Shown here: positions 1 through 8,453 of the stretch, in pieces | How the letters are laid out: every line of letters starts with the position of its first letter | How positions within the stretch are numbered: position 1 is the stretch's first letter | Source: Planctomycetota bacterium | Lineage (GTDB): Bacteria > Planctomycetota > Phycisphaerae > Phycisphaerales > UBA1924 | NCBI GenBank assembly: GCA_039819165.1 | Contig: JBCBSM010000001.1 | Span: forward strand, 1,736,001-1,800,000 | Reading direction: 5' to 3' | Length of the DNA: 64,000 nt | Position numbers and translations under genes: made by a program | Notes under the pieces: model-generated | Databases searched by the model: none | What the model was told of the DNA's origin: nothing | What the model saw: the letters and a program-made list of their open reading frames with translations, nothing else

Positions 1-415
1 GCTGCGCATCGACGCCGCTGCGGGTGTCCGAGTGCATGTAGCTCTGCACCGTGCCCAGGTCCCCGGCTTCGATCGCGGTGACAACCTCGCCGTATCGCGT
101 GTACTGCTGAAACACCCAGTTGCCGCCGATGATCATCGCCACGTTGATCGCGCCGGCGATCAGGCCCAGCACGACGGCGGCGATCGCGAAGCCCGTGCCC
201 TTCTTGCGGCCGTCGGACATCGAGATCGAGATCAGGGCGATGGCCCCGAGCACGAGGCCCAGCGTGCCCACCATGCCTACGACCGGCACGCAGCAGAGCA
301 CGAAGCCCAGCAGCGAGGCCACGAACGCGACGATCGCCAGCACGCTCGTCTTGGGCTCGAGGTACTCCGGCTGGTGGCCCGGCATGTCCATCGGCTGCGA
401 GAAGGTGTCGCTCAT
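1..415 (-). CDS. DUF4190-like multi-pass membrane protein, truncated by window edge
   Basis: The reading frame starts at an ATG complementary to 413-415 and runs off the left edge, so only about 138 N-terminal codons are visible. After a short Pro/Glu-containing head (residues 1-22) there are hydrophobic segments at about 24-44, 48-65 and 75-97, with a short basic loop (DGRKK) before the last. The Gly-rich helices separated by a small basic turn resemble DUF4190-type membrane domains, whose function is unknown. The stretch after residue 98 (NWVFQQYTRYGE onward) looks like the start of a soluble domain. It lies upstream of, and on the same strand as, nothing else visible. The family call is by resemblance only. 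Confidence 0.6.
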   Translation of the reverse strand, partial: MSDTFSQPMDMPGHQPEYLEPKTSVLAIVAFVASLLGFVLCCVPVVGMVGTLGLVLGAIALISISMSDGRKKGTGFAIAAVVLGLIAGAINVAMIIGGNWVFQQYTRYGEVVTAIEAGDLGTVQSYMHSDTRSGVDAQ

Positions 416-485
416 GCCGCAGGGTAGCCAGAAAGGGCCGGGACAGCCCTAGGCCCGTCCGGCGTCGAGCGAACGACTCGGACGC

Positions 486-1652
486 TCAGATCGCCGCCGT
501 CACCACCCGCCACGCCTCGGCGATGGCGTCGGCCGCCTGCGACACCTCATCATCGGTCGTGAAGCGCGACAGGCTCAGCCGAAGCGAGCCCGCGGCCAGC
601 CGCGTGTCGACGCCCATCGCGCACAGCACCGGGCTGGGCTCCAGCGAGCCGCTGCTGCACGCCGACCCCGCCGACGCGCACACGCCCATCTCGGCCAGCG
701 TCAGCAGGATGATCTCGGCGTCGACGCCGGGCAGCGCGATGTTGGTCGTGTTGTACAGCCGGCAGTGCGGACCGACCGACCCGTTGACCGACGCGCCCGG
801 CACGCGCCCCAGGATCTCGCGCTCCAGGCGATCCCGCTGCGCCGCGATGCGCTCGCGGTGGCCCTCGTCGGCGAGCCACTCGGCCGCCTGCGACGCGGCC
901 ACGCCCAGCCCGACGATGCCCGGCACGTTCTCGGTGCCGCCGCGCCGGCCGAGCTCCTGCGAGCCGGGCGTCAGCTTGCACAGCTTCACGCCGCGGCGGA
1001 TCCACAGCACGCCCACGCCCTTCGGCCCGTGGAACTTGTGGGCCGAGCACGTCAGCATGTCGAAGGGCATGTCCTGCAGGTTGGCGGGCATCCGACCGAC
1101 CCACTGCGTGCCGTCGACGTGCATCAGCGCACCCGCCGCCCGCGCCATCTCGCCGATCTCCTCGACGGGCTGCACCGCCCCGGTCTCGTTGTTGACCCAC
1201 TGCAGGCTGACGAGGCACACGCCCTCGGTGATCACCCCGCGGGCGGCCTCCACGTCGACGACGCCCCGCCCGTCAACCGGCAGCCAGCGGACCTCGTGGC
1301 CGTCGCACTCGCCGAAGGACTTGGCCAGATCCCGCACCGCCGAGTGCTCGACCGGCGAGGTCACCATCGTCCGCCAGGGAGTGGGCGACTCGAAGTCCGG
1401 ACGCCCCAGCGCCCCGCGGATGGCGATCTGGCACGACTCGGTGCCCCCCGAGCAGAACACCACCTCCCGCGGACCGACGCCCAGCAGGTCGGCCATCGCC
1501 CGCCGGGCCTTCTCGACCCGGGCCCGGGCGGTCTGCCCCGGGCGGTGGATGCTCGAGGGGTTGGCCCAGCAGTGCTCCAGGGCCTCGGACATCGCCGACA
1601 CCACCTCGGGCAGCGGCCGCGTCGTCGCGTTGTTGTCCAGGTAGGCCTTCAA
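486..1652 (-). CDS. Cysteine desulfurase (NifS/IscS family)
   Basis: A 388-residue PLP-dependent aminotransferase-fold enzyme that takes sulfur from L-cysteine as an enzyme persulfide for Fe-S cluster or thio-cofactor synthesis. The N-terminal YLDNNATTRP is the family hallmark. The PLP-binding lysine is K206 in SAHKFHGPKG. The nucleophilic cysteine lies at about C332 in ASAGSACSSGS, close to the GGTENV cofactor loop. Length and motifs match group I (IscS/NifS-like) enzymes rather than SufS. There is no iscU or other scaffold gene beside it, so its partner cannot be told from context. The ferredoxin at 41394 is ISC-like but 40 kb away. The ATG start sits right at the conserved N-terminus. Confidence 0.93.
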   Translation of the reverse strand: MKAYLDNNATTRPLPEVVSAMSEALEHCWANPSSIHRPGQTARARVEKARRAMADLLGVGPREVVFCSGGTESCQIAIRGALGRPDFESPTPWRTMVTSPVEHSAVRDLAKSFGECDGHEVRWLPVDGRGVVDVEAARGVITEGVCLVSLQWVNNETGAVQPVEEIGEMARAAGALMHVDGTQWVGRMPANLQDMPFDMLTCSAHKFHGPKGVGVLWIRRGVKLCKLTPGSQELGRRGGTENVPGIVGLGVAASQAAEWLADEGHRERIAAQRDRLEREILGRVPGASVNGSVGPHCRLYNTTNIALPGVDAEIILLTLAEMGVCASAGSACSSGSLEPSPVLCAMGVDTRLAAGSLRLSLSRFTTDDEVSQAADAIAEAWRVVTAAI

Positions 1653-1766
1653 GAGCGAAACCCCCGCCCGCCCCGGAAGCGGGCGTGCAGGGGATTCTAC
1701 TGAACCCGCGGGGCCGGCGTGACAGCCAATCCGGAGGCGACGACCGAAGGGGAGGCGCCGGGCGCG

Positions 1767-2471
1767 TTACCGGTCGTCGTCTCCATCGGCGTCCTCACCG
1801 TCGCCATCCTCGTCCTCGTACTCCTCGTCGTCCTCGTACTCGTCCTCGTAGTCGTCGTCCTGGGCGTGATCCTCGGCGGCCCGGTTGCGCTCCTCGAGCA
1901 ACTCCTTGAGCTGATCGGGGTTGAGCACCCGCACCAGGCCGTCCTTGAGCCGCCGCTGGGCGAAGTTGATGATCAGGCCCAGCTCCAGCTCCAGGCTGCG
2001 GAGCTTGGCCCGCGTCTGCAGCCGCTCGCCCGTGCCCACGTCGCCCGGGCGGGAGACCAGATCCACGATGAATCGATCCTCGACGAATAGCGACGCGGCC
2101 ACCTGGCCGATCAGCGTGCCGCCGTACTCCACGTCGATCTTGCGATCGGCCACGTGGTCGATGCCTGCGTTGTCCAGTTCGGCCTGGAGCGCCTTGCTGT
2201 AGAGCTCGATGGGGTAGCCCGGCCCCAGCGTCTTGTGGACCTCAATGGCGCAGCCGATGACCCGGCGGCTTATGTCGGTCAGCTCGGGATCGAGGGCCGA
2301 CAGCGGGATGCCGTGGCGATCGTGCTGCTGGTGGCTGCCGCGGCCCCGGTGGCCGCCGCGCCCGTGACCGCCCCGGTGGCCCCCGCGGCGCCCCCCGCCG
2401 CGCGGTCGGTACTCACCCCGGTCGTCGTAGTCTCGGCTGTCGTTGCTCAAGTTGCGTGCTCCATGGCTCAT
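1767..2471 (-). CDS. GxxExxY-family protein with RGG-rich head and acidic tail
   Basis: A 234-residue protein in three parts. Residues ~1-62 are an Arg/Gly/His-rich low-complexity head with repeated RGG and HRG units. Residues ~65-190 match the GxxExxY family (PD-(D/E)XK nuclease superfamily): the signature GPGYPIELY is present, followed by a VEYGG strand and a C-terminal LGLIINF strand. Residues ~205-234 are almost entirely Asp/Glu. Where family members usually have an ADLLV strand and an E-x-K catalytic pair, this one reads AASLFV and VDLVS, so the expected acidic and Lys residues are missing. A longer frame opens at 2549, but I place the start at the ATG at 2469-2471 (MSHGARN), because the upstream residues look like read-through of non-coding DNA. 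Cellular role unknown; nucleic-acid binding by the RGG head is inference. Confidence 0.72.
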   Translation of the reverse strand: MSHGARNLSNDSRDYDDRGEYRPRGGGRRGGHRGGHGRGGHRGRGSHQQHDRHGIPLSALDPELTDISRRVIGCAIEVHKTLGPGYPIELYSKALQAELDNAGIDHVADRKIDVEYGGTLIGQVAASLFVEDRFIVDLVSRPGDVGTGERLQTRAKLRSLELELGLIINFAQRRLKDGLVRVLNPDQLKELLEERNRAAEDHAQDDDYEDEYEDDEEYEDEDGDGEDADGDDDR

Positions 2472-2907
2472 GCCAGCGTGTGGGATCGCACTCCGTTCGG
2501 ACAGCACGGGCCGGCAGATCCGAGGGACTGCACCAACCGGGGGGATCACCGAGCCTCAGCGGCGGCCTTCGGGCGTTTGTGCGAGCGGTCTCTCATCCAG
2601 CAACTGTCCTAAGAGCCACCCATCGCCCGAAGCGGCACACTCCGCGAGGCGCTCGGCACCGAACGATAGGGCCCAACCCGCGCCCGGAGGCGGATTGCCC
2701 CCCAAACATCCCCGCATAGCGCGGGTCGACCCGAATCCCGGGGTAACCAAGACTCACGCCGGGTCCCGCAATGAGGAAGTACGCGTTGCGTCCGCTCGCG
2801 CGTTATCGCACCATCCCAGGAATGTAAGTCCCCAGGACTTTCGAGAATGCGAAGATGTGCGATCAAGAGCGTGGCACGTGCATTGGTGCTTACCGGACTA
2901 GATCGCA
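2472..2907. other. 436-nt stretch without a supported gene
   Basis: Open frames on both strands here (for example on the minus strand across 2609-2908) have low third-position GC and no recognisable motif or ribosome-binding site, so I do not call them. The region is less GC-rich than its neighbours and contains a GCGGCCTTCGGGCG segment near 2565 that faintly resembles the dispersed repeat described elsewhere. It must hold the promoter for the minus-strand gene starting at 2471, but no clear -35/-10 pair is visible. Confidence 0.4.
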
Positions 2908-3285
2908 ATGACCGTCACGGCAACGAGTTCGCCCGACAGCGACGGCAACGCAGCATTCTGGCCAACGGATTCGGATGGCGCCGTCCCCGCTGCCGTCACC
3001 GAAGGCATCGCGTCGATGGTGTACTTCATCCAGGTTGATGTCGCCGCGACGGGCACGGCTAGCTCCTCGAGTGGCACACGCCACGCCGGAGCGGTCATCG
3101 CTCGTGCCGATGGCACCTTCGAGTACCTCGGCGACCTCGATGATCCCACGTTCGATCCGAGCGCCGGCAGCGACACGCTCACGCTCAACACCACGATCGC
3201 CGGCGACCCGAGCAAGGCCAACGCCTCCAATGACAAGCATGTGATCACGACGGGCTCGAGTGCCCACGGCACCTCGAGTCAATAG
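2908..3285 (+). CDS. Hypothetical Ser/Thr/Asp-rich protein
   Basis: A 125-codon ATG frame whose third positions are mostly G or C, unlike the competing minus-strand frames over the same DNA, which supports real coding. The product is polar and rich in Ser, Thr, Ala, Gly and Asp, with one hydrophobic strand (VYFIQVDV, about residues 38-45) and a segment reading FEYLGDLDDPTF. It has no cysteine, no signal peptide at this start and no recognised domain. Composition resembles surface or pilin-like extracellular segments, so it may be the distal part of a degraded secreted protein; no intact upstream part was found in another frame. It ends 10 nt before a strong hairpin at 3300-3322. There is no convincing Shine-Dalgarno, so the start is tentative. 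Confidence 0.4.
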   Translation: MTVTATSSPDSDGNAAFWPTDSDGAVPAAVTEGIASMVYFIQVDVAATGTASSSSGTRHAGAVIARADGTFEYLGDLDDPTFDPSAGSDTLTLNTTIAGDPSKANASNDKHVITTGSSAHGTSSQ

Positions 3286-3295
3286 TCGAGAGCAC

Positions 3296-3322
3296 AAAAA
3301 ACCCCGGCTGGACGCCGGGGTT
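3296..3322 (-). terminator. Rho-independent terminator (minus strand)
   Basis: A perfect 9-bp stem AACCCCGGC / GCCGGGGTT with a 5-nt loop lies at 3300-3322. Read on the minus strand it is followed by a run of U residues (the plus strand has AAAAAA at 3296-3301), the classic intrinsic layout. It ends transcription from the small membrane-protein gene whose stop is at 3358. On the plus strand the following sequence is only weakly T-rich, so it could act as a poorer terminator for the ORF ending at 3285. Confidence 0.85.
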
Positions 3323-3357
3323 GTTGCGGGCTGTCCGAGAGACAATCCGGAAAGTCG

Positions 3358-3558
3358 CTAGCCGCCGGGTGCCGTCGCACGCGAGCCACCGACGTAGCCC
3401 TCGTCGGCAACACGATCAACCAATTCCTGGTCCTCGGCGATGCCGGGGGCGCGCTCGTTCTCGCCACCCAGGAGAGAACGAGCGATGAGGACCACGGCGA
3501 CGATCAGGAGCGCCGCCCCGGCGAGGATCATGCCGAACTTTTTCTTGTCTTCAATCAT
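3358..3558 (-). CDS. Small single-pass membrane protein
   Basis: A 66-residue protein: a short charged N-terminus (MIEDKKK), a hydrophobic helix at about residues 8-28 (GMILAGAALLIVAVVLIARSLL), then an acidic soluble tail ending in TAPGG. The single helix with positive charges before it predicts a bitopic membrane protein with the tail outside or periplasmic. An intrinsic terminator lies 36 nt past the stop. It is the next same-strand gene after the pseudopilin that ends at 3606, with a 47-nt gap, so the two may be co-transcribed. No family was recognised. Confidence 0.65.
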   Translation of the reverse strand: MIEDKKKFGMILAGAALLIVAVVLIARSLLGGENERAPGIAEDQELVDRVADEGYVGGSRATAPGG

Positions 3559-3605
3559 GCGGAGTACACTCCGTCCAGGAGGCGAGTCCTGCTGACACCC
3601 CCAGG

Positions 3606-4508
3606 TTATCCGGGAGGCTCATCGCCCGCCAGCTCGAACACGAACGTGTAGTCGTCGGTCCGGAAGGTGTTGGGCTCTACGACGACGTACTCGGAATGTC
3701 CGTCCATGAACGCCATGACGGACTTGTTGCGATCACCGAATTCGCCGATGATGCCCTCTCCCGAACTATCGTTTGCGACGATGTCCGCCGTCTCATCGTG
3801 GATCCAGACGAACTTGGACGGGTTGAAGCCCGACGCAAGCCGGAGCCTGGCCGTGCCCTGCTCGAACGCCGCCCAGAAATCTCCGCCGGTCTGCTCCCGC
3901 ATGTAGTCGAACCACTTCATGTTGGTGTGGTAGCTGGTGCCCACGTCTTCATAACTGCTGAGGCTGTTGGTGGGGCGTGGCCACTGCTGCTGGTAGGTGA
4001 CCTTGTCGCCCGGTGACCGAAAGGCCTCCAGCTGCAGGCGCTCGCGGTAGTTGTCGCTGGGCGGCGCCTCGCGATAAGGATCGTCCTGCCATCCATCGGG
4101 GCGCAACAGCTCGATATCGCCGTGCACGTAGGGGTTCAGCGGCCGACCGAAGGCGGCCTCGTCGAAGAGGCCGCTGCTGCGGGTCCTCCAGTAGTCGTTG
4201 TTGTTCTTGCCGCCGAAGCTCCACGTGCACCAGCCGCCCCTGGACGCACCGCGATAGCTCTCCTTAAAGGGGAGTTCGTCGTGGTCGACGACGTACTGCG
4301 TCTGCGCAATGTTGATCTGGCGCGTGTTGCTGAGCGACACCGACTGCCAGCCCATCTGGCGGGCGCGGCCGAGCGCCGGCAGCAGGATGCCGATGAGCAG
4401 CGCGATGATCGCGATGACCACCAGCAGCTCGATGAGCGTGAAGCCGGGTCGCAACCTTCTGCTGAGCAGTGCGGTACGACGTGCGCGTCGCGACGTTGGT
4501 CCTGGCAT
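3606..4508 (-). CDS. Type II secretion/type IV pilin-like pseudopilin
   Basis: A 300-residue protein with a class III (prepilin) leader: a basic head rich in Arg, then [20 protein letters not shown] with cleavage expected between Gly and Phe and the conserved Glu at mature position 5. The helix continues into LPALGRARQMGWQ. The soluble domain has many Trp, Tyr and Asn residues and ends with an MAFMDGHSEYVV segment, recalling the C-terminal H/D-G motif of planctomycete DUF1559-type pseudopilins. The ATG at 4508 is preferred because GAGGA lies about 9 nt upstream; the open frame extends to 4730 but that part is not pilin-like. Substrate or role (pseudopilus component or surface filament) is unknown. 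Related tandem copies lie at 27.6-30.0 kb. Confidence 0.85.
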   Translation of the reverse strand: MPGPTSRRARRTALLSRRLRPGFTLIELLVVIAIIALLIGILLPALGRARQMGWQSVSLSNTRQINIAQTQYVVDHDELPFKESYRGASRGGWCTWSFGGKNNNDYWRTRSSGLFDEAAFGRPLNPYVHGDIELLRPDGWQDDPYREAPPSDNYRERLQLEAFRSPGDKVTYQQQWPRPTNSLSSYEDVGTSYHTNMKWFDYMREQTGGDFWAAFEQGTARLRLASGFNPSKFVWIHDETADIVANDSSGEGIIGEFGDRNKSVMAFMDGHSEYVVVEPNTFRTDDYTFVFELAGDEPPG

Positions 4509-4669
4509 TTCGAGATGTCCTCGCCGTTGGGTGCCCGCGTGCCGCCGGAGCCCCGGCCGATCGGTGCGCACGATGTCGCATCCGGCCGGTTGGCCCGGGA
4601 GAATGGCACGCCCGCACATGCGAACATGGACCGGCGCAACGACCGCCGGTGCCTCCCCTGGTGGTCGCC

Positions 4670-4697
4670 AGTATACACGATGGGGCGGCCGCCACAA
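4670..4697 (-). promoter_or_regulatory. Candidate sigma70-type promoter for the pseudopilin
   Basis: On the minus strand, TTGTGG (complement of 4692-4697) and TATACT (complement of 4670-4675) are separated by 16 nt, a good -35/-10 pair in an otherwise GC-rich region. It faces the pseudopilin starting at 4508, giving a leader of roughly 155 nt. That leader contains a perfect 7-bp hairpin, ACCGGCG / CGCCGGT, around 4632-4652. Confidence 0.55.
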
Positions 4698-4771
4698 TGG
4701 GTTTCGTGCCGCCGGCGCGCATGGCTGCACATTCCGGGGAGGTCCGTACCGGTCGCGCCGGCGGCGACACC

Positions 4772-5929
4772 TTACTTAAAACGAACCTTGCCGCTGCCGC
4801 TTCGGATAACCCCTAGCCGTGCGACGAGTTCTCCGGACCGCGCGAGCTTGGCGACCACGGCGTCGGCGAAGGTCGGCCGCACGATCAGGCAGAAGCCCAC
4901 GCCCATGTTGAAGACGCGGTCCATCTCCGCCGGCCGCACCGAGCCCCGCCGCTTGAGGAAGTCGAATATCGGCGGCACGCTCCAGCTCCCGCGGTCGAGC
5001 ACGGCGTCGACGCGGGGGTGCAGCGCCCGCTCGAGGTTGGCCGCCAGCCCGCCGCCGGTGACGTGCGCCATCCCGCTCACCACCCGCTTCACGCGGTAGC
5101 CCCGAAGCAGCTTGACGATGGGCTGGGCGTAGATCCGCGTGGGCGTCAGCAGCACCTCGCCCAGCGTGCGCTCCTCGTCCAGCTCCGGATAGACCGACGC
5201 GAGATCGAGGTTGGCGTGCCGGATGATGCGGCGGACCAGGCTGAACCCGTTGGAGTGCACGCCCGACGACGACAGCCCCAGCACGACGTCGCCCGGCTCG
5301 ACCCGCAGCGGGTCGATCGCCCGCTTGAGCTCGACGACGCCCACCGCGAAGCCCGCCAGGTCGTAGTCGCCCTCGGCGTACACGTCGGGCATCTCGGCCG
5401 TCTCGCCGCCCAGCAGCGAGCAGCCGGCGATGCGACAGCCATCCGCGACTCCCTTGACGATCTGCTCGATCTGCGCGGGCACCACGCGATGGATGCCGAT
5501 GTAATCCAGGAAGAACAAGGGCTCGGCGCCCTGCACGATCATGTCGTTGACGTTCATCGCAACGCAGTCCTGGCCGACGGTGTCGTGGCGGTCCATCGCG
5601 ACGGCCAGCAGCACCTTGGTGCCCACGCCGTCGGTGCAGGCGACCAGCACCGGGTCGCGGTAGTTCCGCTTGAAGAGCTGCTGGTTGTAATCCAGGCGAA
5701 AGAGGCCCGCGAAGCCCCCCGCGTTGGCGATCACCCGCTGGCCGTGCGTGCGGCGCATGTGCCCCAGGATGCGTCCGACCGCCTCGTCGCCCGCGTCGAT
5801 GTCCACGCCCGAGTCGGCGTAGGTCAGCCCCCGCGGACGAGACCGGTCCCGGGACCGCTCGCCGTGCTGTCCCTTCCCCGGGCCGCCGGAAGGGCCCGGA
5901 CGCTCGCTGCGGGTCTGGCTGCGGGGCAC
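4772..5929 (-). CDS. purM: Phosphoribosylformylglycinamidine cyclo-ligase (AIR synthetase)
   Basis: Catalyses ATP-dependent closure of FGAM to aminoimidazole ribotide, step five of de novo purine synthesis, in the cytosol. The family core starts at TYADSGVDIDAG (about residue 36) and includes ACTDGVGTKVLLA, VAMNVNDM, GGETAEMP, SSSGVHSNGFSLVR and the Gly-rich AHVTGGGLAANL. I choose a GTG start at 5929 (385 residues): AAGGAAG lies about 9 nt upstream, and the longer open frame to 6031 adds only non-conserved sequence. This start still leaves a ~35-residue Arg/Gly/Pro-rich extension before the conserved core, which is unusual. The gene is divergent from metK and is not next to purN or other purine genes. 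Confidence 0.93.
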   Translation of the reverse strand: MPRSQTRSERPGPSGGPGKGQHGERSRDRSRPRGLTYADSGVDIDAGDEAVGRILGHMRRTHGQRVIANAGGFAGLFRLDYNQQLFKRNYRDPVLVACTDGVGTKVLLAVAMDRHDTVGQDCVAMNVNDMIVQGAEPLFFLDYIGIHRVVPAQIEQIVKGVADGCRIAGCSLLGGETAEMPDVYAEGDYDLAGFAVGVVELKRAIDPLRVEPGDVVLGLSSSGVHSNGFSLVRRIIRHANLDLASVYPELDEERTLGEVLLTPTRIYAQPIVKLLRGYRVKRVVSGMAHVTGGGLAANLERALHPRVDAVLDRGSWSVPPIFDFLKRRGSVRPAEMDRVFNMGVGFCLIVRPTFADAVVAKLARSGELVARLGVIRSGSGKVRFK

Positions 5930-6092
5930 GGCGGGGCGCTTCCTTGCTTCGGGGCCGGGTGGGACGAGGCGGGATGGTCGAGTGCAGTGAGGATAGTGCC
6001 CGCCCCACGCCCGGGGCCCGCTTGGGACCAACGAACGCTCCGCCTATGCTGCCGACTCACGCAATCCCGAGCCGCCGAGACGCCGAGGCCCC

Positions 6093-7280
6093 ATGCACAG
6101 CACGCACCTGTTCACCTCCGAGTCCGTGTCGATGGGCCACCCCGACAAGGTGGCCGACCAGATCTCCGATGCCGTCCTGGACGCGATGCTGGCCGACGAT
6201 CCGCACTCCCGCGTGGCCGTGGAGACCATGGTCGCCACGGGGCTGGTGGTCGTCGCGGGCGAGGTGACCACCAACACCTACGTCGACATCCAGGATCTGG
6301 TCCGAGACACGATCCGCGGCATCGGCTACGACGACGCCCACATGCGCTTCGATTGCGATTCGTGCGCCGTGCTCGTCGCCCTCAACAAGCAGAGCCCCGA
6401 CATCGCCCAGGGCGTGGACCGCGAGGGCGCGGGCGACCAGGGCCTCATGTTCGGCTTCGCCTGCAACGAGACCGATGCGCTCATGCCGCTGCCCATCCAG
6501 CTGGCGCACCGCCTCGTCGAGCAGCAGGCCCACGTCCGCCGCGAAGAGATCATTCCCGGGCTGCGGCCCGACGCCAAGAGCCAGGTCACCATCGAGTACG
6601 ACGGGCTGGCCCCCAAGCGGGTCGACACGCTGGTGATGTCCACCCAGCACGACTCGTCCTGGAACGGCCGCCAGGACGCCCTCCGACGCGAGGTCATCGA
6701 GCACGTCTTCAAGCCCGTGCTCGGCGAGTGGTGGAACCCGGGCATCACCATCCACGTCAACCCGACGGGCAAGTTCGAGATCGGCGGGCCCCACGGCGAC
6801 GCCGGCCTGACCGGACGCAAGATCATCGTCGATACCTACGGCGGCCGCGGACGCCACGGCGGCGGCGCCTTCAGCGGCAAGGACCCCACCAAGGTCGATC
6901 GCTCGGCGGCCTACATGGCCCGCTACATCGCCAAGAACGTCGTCGCCGCCGATCTCGCCGACGTCTGCGAGGTGCAGCTCAGCTACGCCATCGGCGTGGC
7001 CGAGCCCACCAGCGTGCACCTGGACTGTTACGGCACCCAGAAGGTTGATCTCGCCCAGATCGAGAAGGCCATCCGCGAGGTCTTCCCGCTCACGCCCCGC
7101 GCCATCATCGAGACGCTCGACCTCCGCAAGCCCATCTACACCCGCACCGCGCGGCACGGCCACTTCGGACGCAAGCCGCTGGAAAAGGACGGCCGGACCT
7201 ACTTCGGCTGGGAGCGGACCGACCGAGTCGATCAGCTGCGGTCCGCCGCGGGCGCGTCGGCGTCGGCCGCCATGCCGTAG
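6093..7280 (+). CDS. metK: S-adenosylmethionine synthetase
   Basis: Makes S-adenosylmethionine from methionine and ATP, releasing phosphate and pyrophosphate; cytosolic tetramer in known enzymes. At 395 residues it has the standard length. Visible hallmarks are [17 protein letters not shown] at the N-terminus, the [12 protein letters not shown] hexapeptide region, and the phosphate loop [16 protein letters not shown]. The final 49 nt overlap the 3' end of nadD on the other strand, so the two mRNAs can pair tail to tail. The upstream 160 nt, shared with purM, show no recognisable SAM riboswitch and only a weak ribosome-binding site. Confidence 0.97.
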   Translation: MHSTHLFTSESVSMGHPDKVADQISDAVLDAMLADDPHSRVAVETMVATGLVVVAGEVTTNTYVDIQDLVRDTIRGIGYDDAHMRFDCDSCAVLVALNKQSPDIAQGVDREGAGDQGLMFGFACNETDALMPLPIQLAHRLVEQQAHVRREEIIPGLRPDAKSQVTIEYDGLAPKRVDTLVMSTQHDSSWNGRQDALRREVIEHVFKPVLGEWWNPGITIHVNPTGKFEIGGPHGDAGLTGRKIIVDTYGGRGRHGGGAFSGKDPTKVDRSAAYMARYIAKNVVAADLADVCEVQLSYAIGVAEPTSVHLDCYGTQKVDLAQIEKAIREVFPLTPRAIIETLDLRKPIYTRTARHGHFGRKPLEKDGRTYFGWERTDRVDQLRSAAGASASAAMP

Positions 7281-7960
7281 AGCGCATGCCGCCGCGCATA
7301 CGCGGCCACCCCCGGATGCAGCGGCGTCTCGAAGGGCCCGCCGTCGGCCTCCCGCACGTCGGTCGACGCCGCCCGCACGCCCGGCACCGCCACGAAGCGG
7401 TTCCGCCAGGCGTCGAGCTCGGCGTCGCTCCAGAACCCGCTCGAGCGCATCGCCTCGCGGAGCGCCGCGGCGTCCCGCACCCGGCCCCGGGGCAGCACCA
7501 GCGGCCGCGCCCGATCGAGCAGGCCGCGCGGATCCCGCCAGCGGTCGAATGCGGCGGCCTGGTCTGCGCCGATGACGAACCACAGCGTGGCACCGCCGGC
7601 CTGCGCCGCCGCTCGCTCGAGAGTCAGCGCCCAGTAGCTGGGTTCGCCCGCACGCGCCCGATCGATCTCGTCGCTCCACACCGCGCACCGGTCCACCTCA
7701 GCAGACGCGATGCACACCATCTCCAGCCGCTGGCGATCGCCGGCCTCGGGCGGATCGGCCTTGTGGGGCGACCGGGCCGCCGGCACGAACACCAGCCACG
7801 CGCGCTCGCCGGTGTCGGCTTCGACGCGTCGCCGCGCGAGGTCGGCGAGGTCCACGTGGGCGACGTGCGGCGGATCGAATGTGCCGCCGAACAGCACGAC
7901 GTGCGCGCACTCCGGGGGAACATGCAGCACCGGTACGGGCTGGCGAGATTCAACGGCCAC
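7232..7960 (-). CDS. nadD: Nicotinate-nucleotide adenylyltransferase
   Basis: Adenylates nicotinate mononucleotide to deamido-NAD in NAD synthesis. The nucleotidyltransferase fold is marked by [13 protein letters not shown] near the N-terminus, SPHK, the [11 protein letters not shown] segment, and a C-terminal ISSTxVR-like motif here reading [13 protein letters not shown] start at 7960 gives 242 residues; the open frame reaches 8062 but that upstream part overlaps the preceding gene and is not conserved, and no clear Shine-Dalgarno settles the choice. It follows the small anchored protein gene ending at 7996 with a 35-nt gap and probably shares its transcript. Its 3' end overlaps metK by 49 nt in antisense. 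Confidence 0.87.
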   Translation of the reverse strand: MAVESRQPVPVLHVPPECAHVVLFGGTFDPPHVAHVDLADLARRRVEADTGERAWLVFVPAARSPHKADPPEAGDRQRLEMVCIASAEVDRCAVWSDEIDRARAGEPSYWALTLERAAAQAGGATLWFVIGADQAAAFDRWRDPRGLLDRARPLVLPRGRVRDAAALREAMRSSGFWSDAELDAWRNRFVAVPGVRAASTDVREADGGPFETPLHPGVAAYARRHALYGMAADADAPAADRS

Positions 7961-7995
7961 GCGGCACGCTAGCGCGCCCGGCCGTTGCGGCGGCC

Positions 7996-8373
7996 CTAGG
8001 GCCCGTCGTCGGGCACCATCATGATCGGGCCGAACTCCGCCGGCGCCGCGTCGGCGTGCCAATCCCCCGGCGCAAGCTCGGGGAAGCGCTCGGCCAGCGT
8101 CTCGAAGGTAAGCCGCTCGGCCACGATCACGCCCGCGTCGCTCTTGACGGTGTAGCGAGGGCCGTCGGCGGTCGCCTCGATGACCACCTCGTGCCCGCGG
8201 CCCACGAGCGAGCCGAGGGCGACCGGCTTGCGCTCGGAGAAGGTGCCGAGCTGCTCGTCCTGCGTCGCCGTGCCCGCCCGGGGCTCGATCGCGAACAGCG
8301 CCACGAGCACCGCGGCCGCAATCGCCAGGGCGCTCGCGCGGGTGCGGGGTCGGAATCTCGGGACGGGCCTCAT
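7996..8373 (-). CDS. Hypothetical exported or membrane-anchored protein
   Basis: 125 residues from the ATG at 8371-8373: a basic head (MRPVPRFRPRTR), a hydrophobic helix (ASALAIAAAVLVALFAI, about residues 13-30), then a soluble domain of about 90 residues beginning RAGTATQDEQLG. The domain contains an EVVIEATADGPRYTVKSDAG strand pair and an ERLTFETLAERFPELAP stretch, with no cysteine and no recognised family. The longer open frame to 8529 runs through a structured repeat and is not a credible start. It lies between prfA and nadD on the same strand. Confidence 0.6.
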   Translation of the reverse strand: MRPVPRFRPRTRASALAIAAAVLVALFAIEPRAGTATQDEQLGTFSERKPVALGSLVGRGHEVVIEATADGPRYTVKSDAGVIVAERLTFETLAERFPELAPGDWHADAAPAEFGPIMMVPDDGP

Positions 8374-8453
8374 GCGGATGTCATCGGCTCCCGGGCGGAT
8401 TGAATGGAGCAATGTCGGTGAACTCGTCGCGTCGGGGAGGGCATTGGAGCAGA

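Noticed and set aside
1767-2471. Restriction or defence nuclease
   Set aside because: The PD-(D/E)XK catalytic positions are substituted and there is no methylase or other defence gene nearby.
2560-2600. Possible third copy of the dispersed repeat (GCGGCCTTCGGGCG...GCGAGCGG)
   Set aside because: Only the first hairpin strand and a few bases match; the CGAACCCGC...GCGGG second stem is absent.
5930-6092. SAM riboswitch upstream of metK
   Set aside because: The 163-nt region has no recognisable SAM-I/II/IV core or terminator/antiterminator arrangement by eye.
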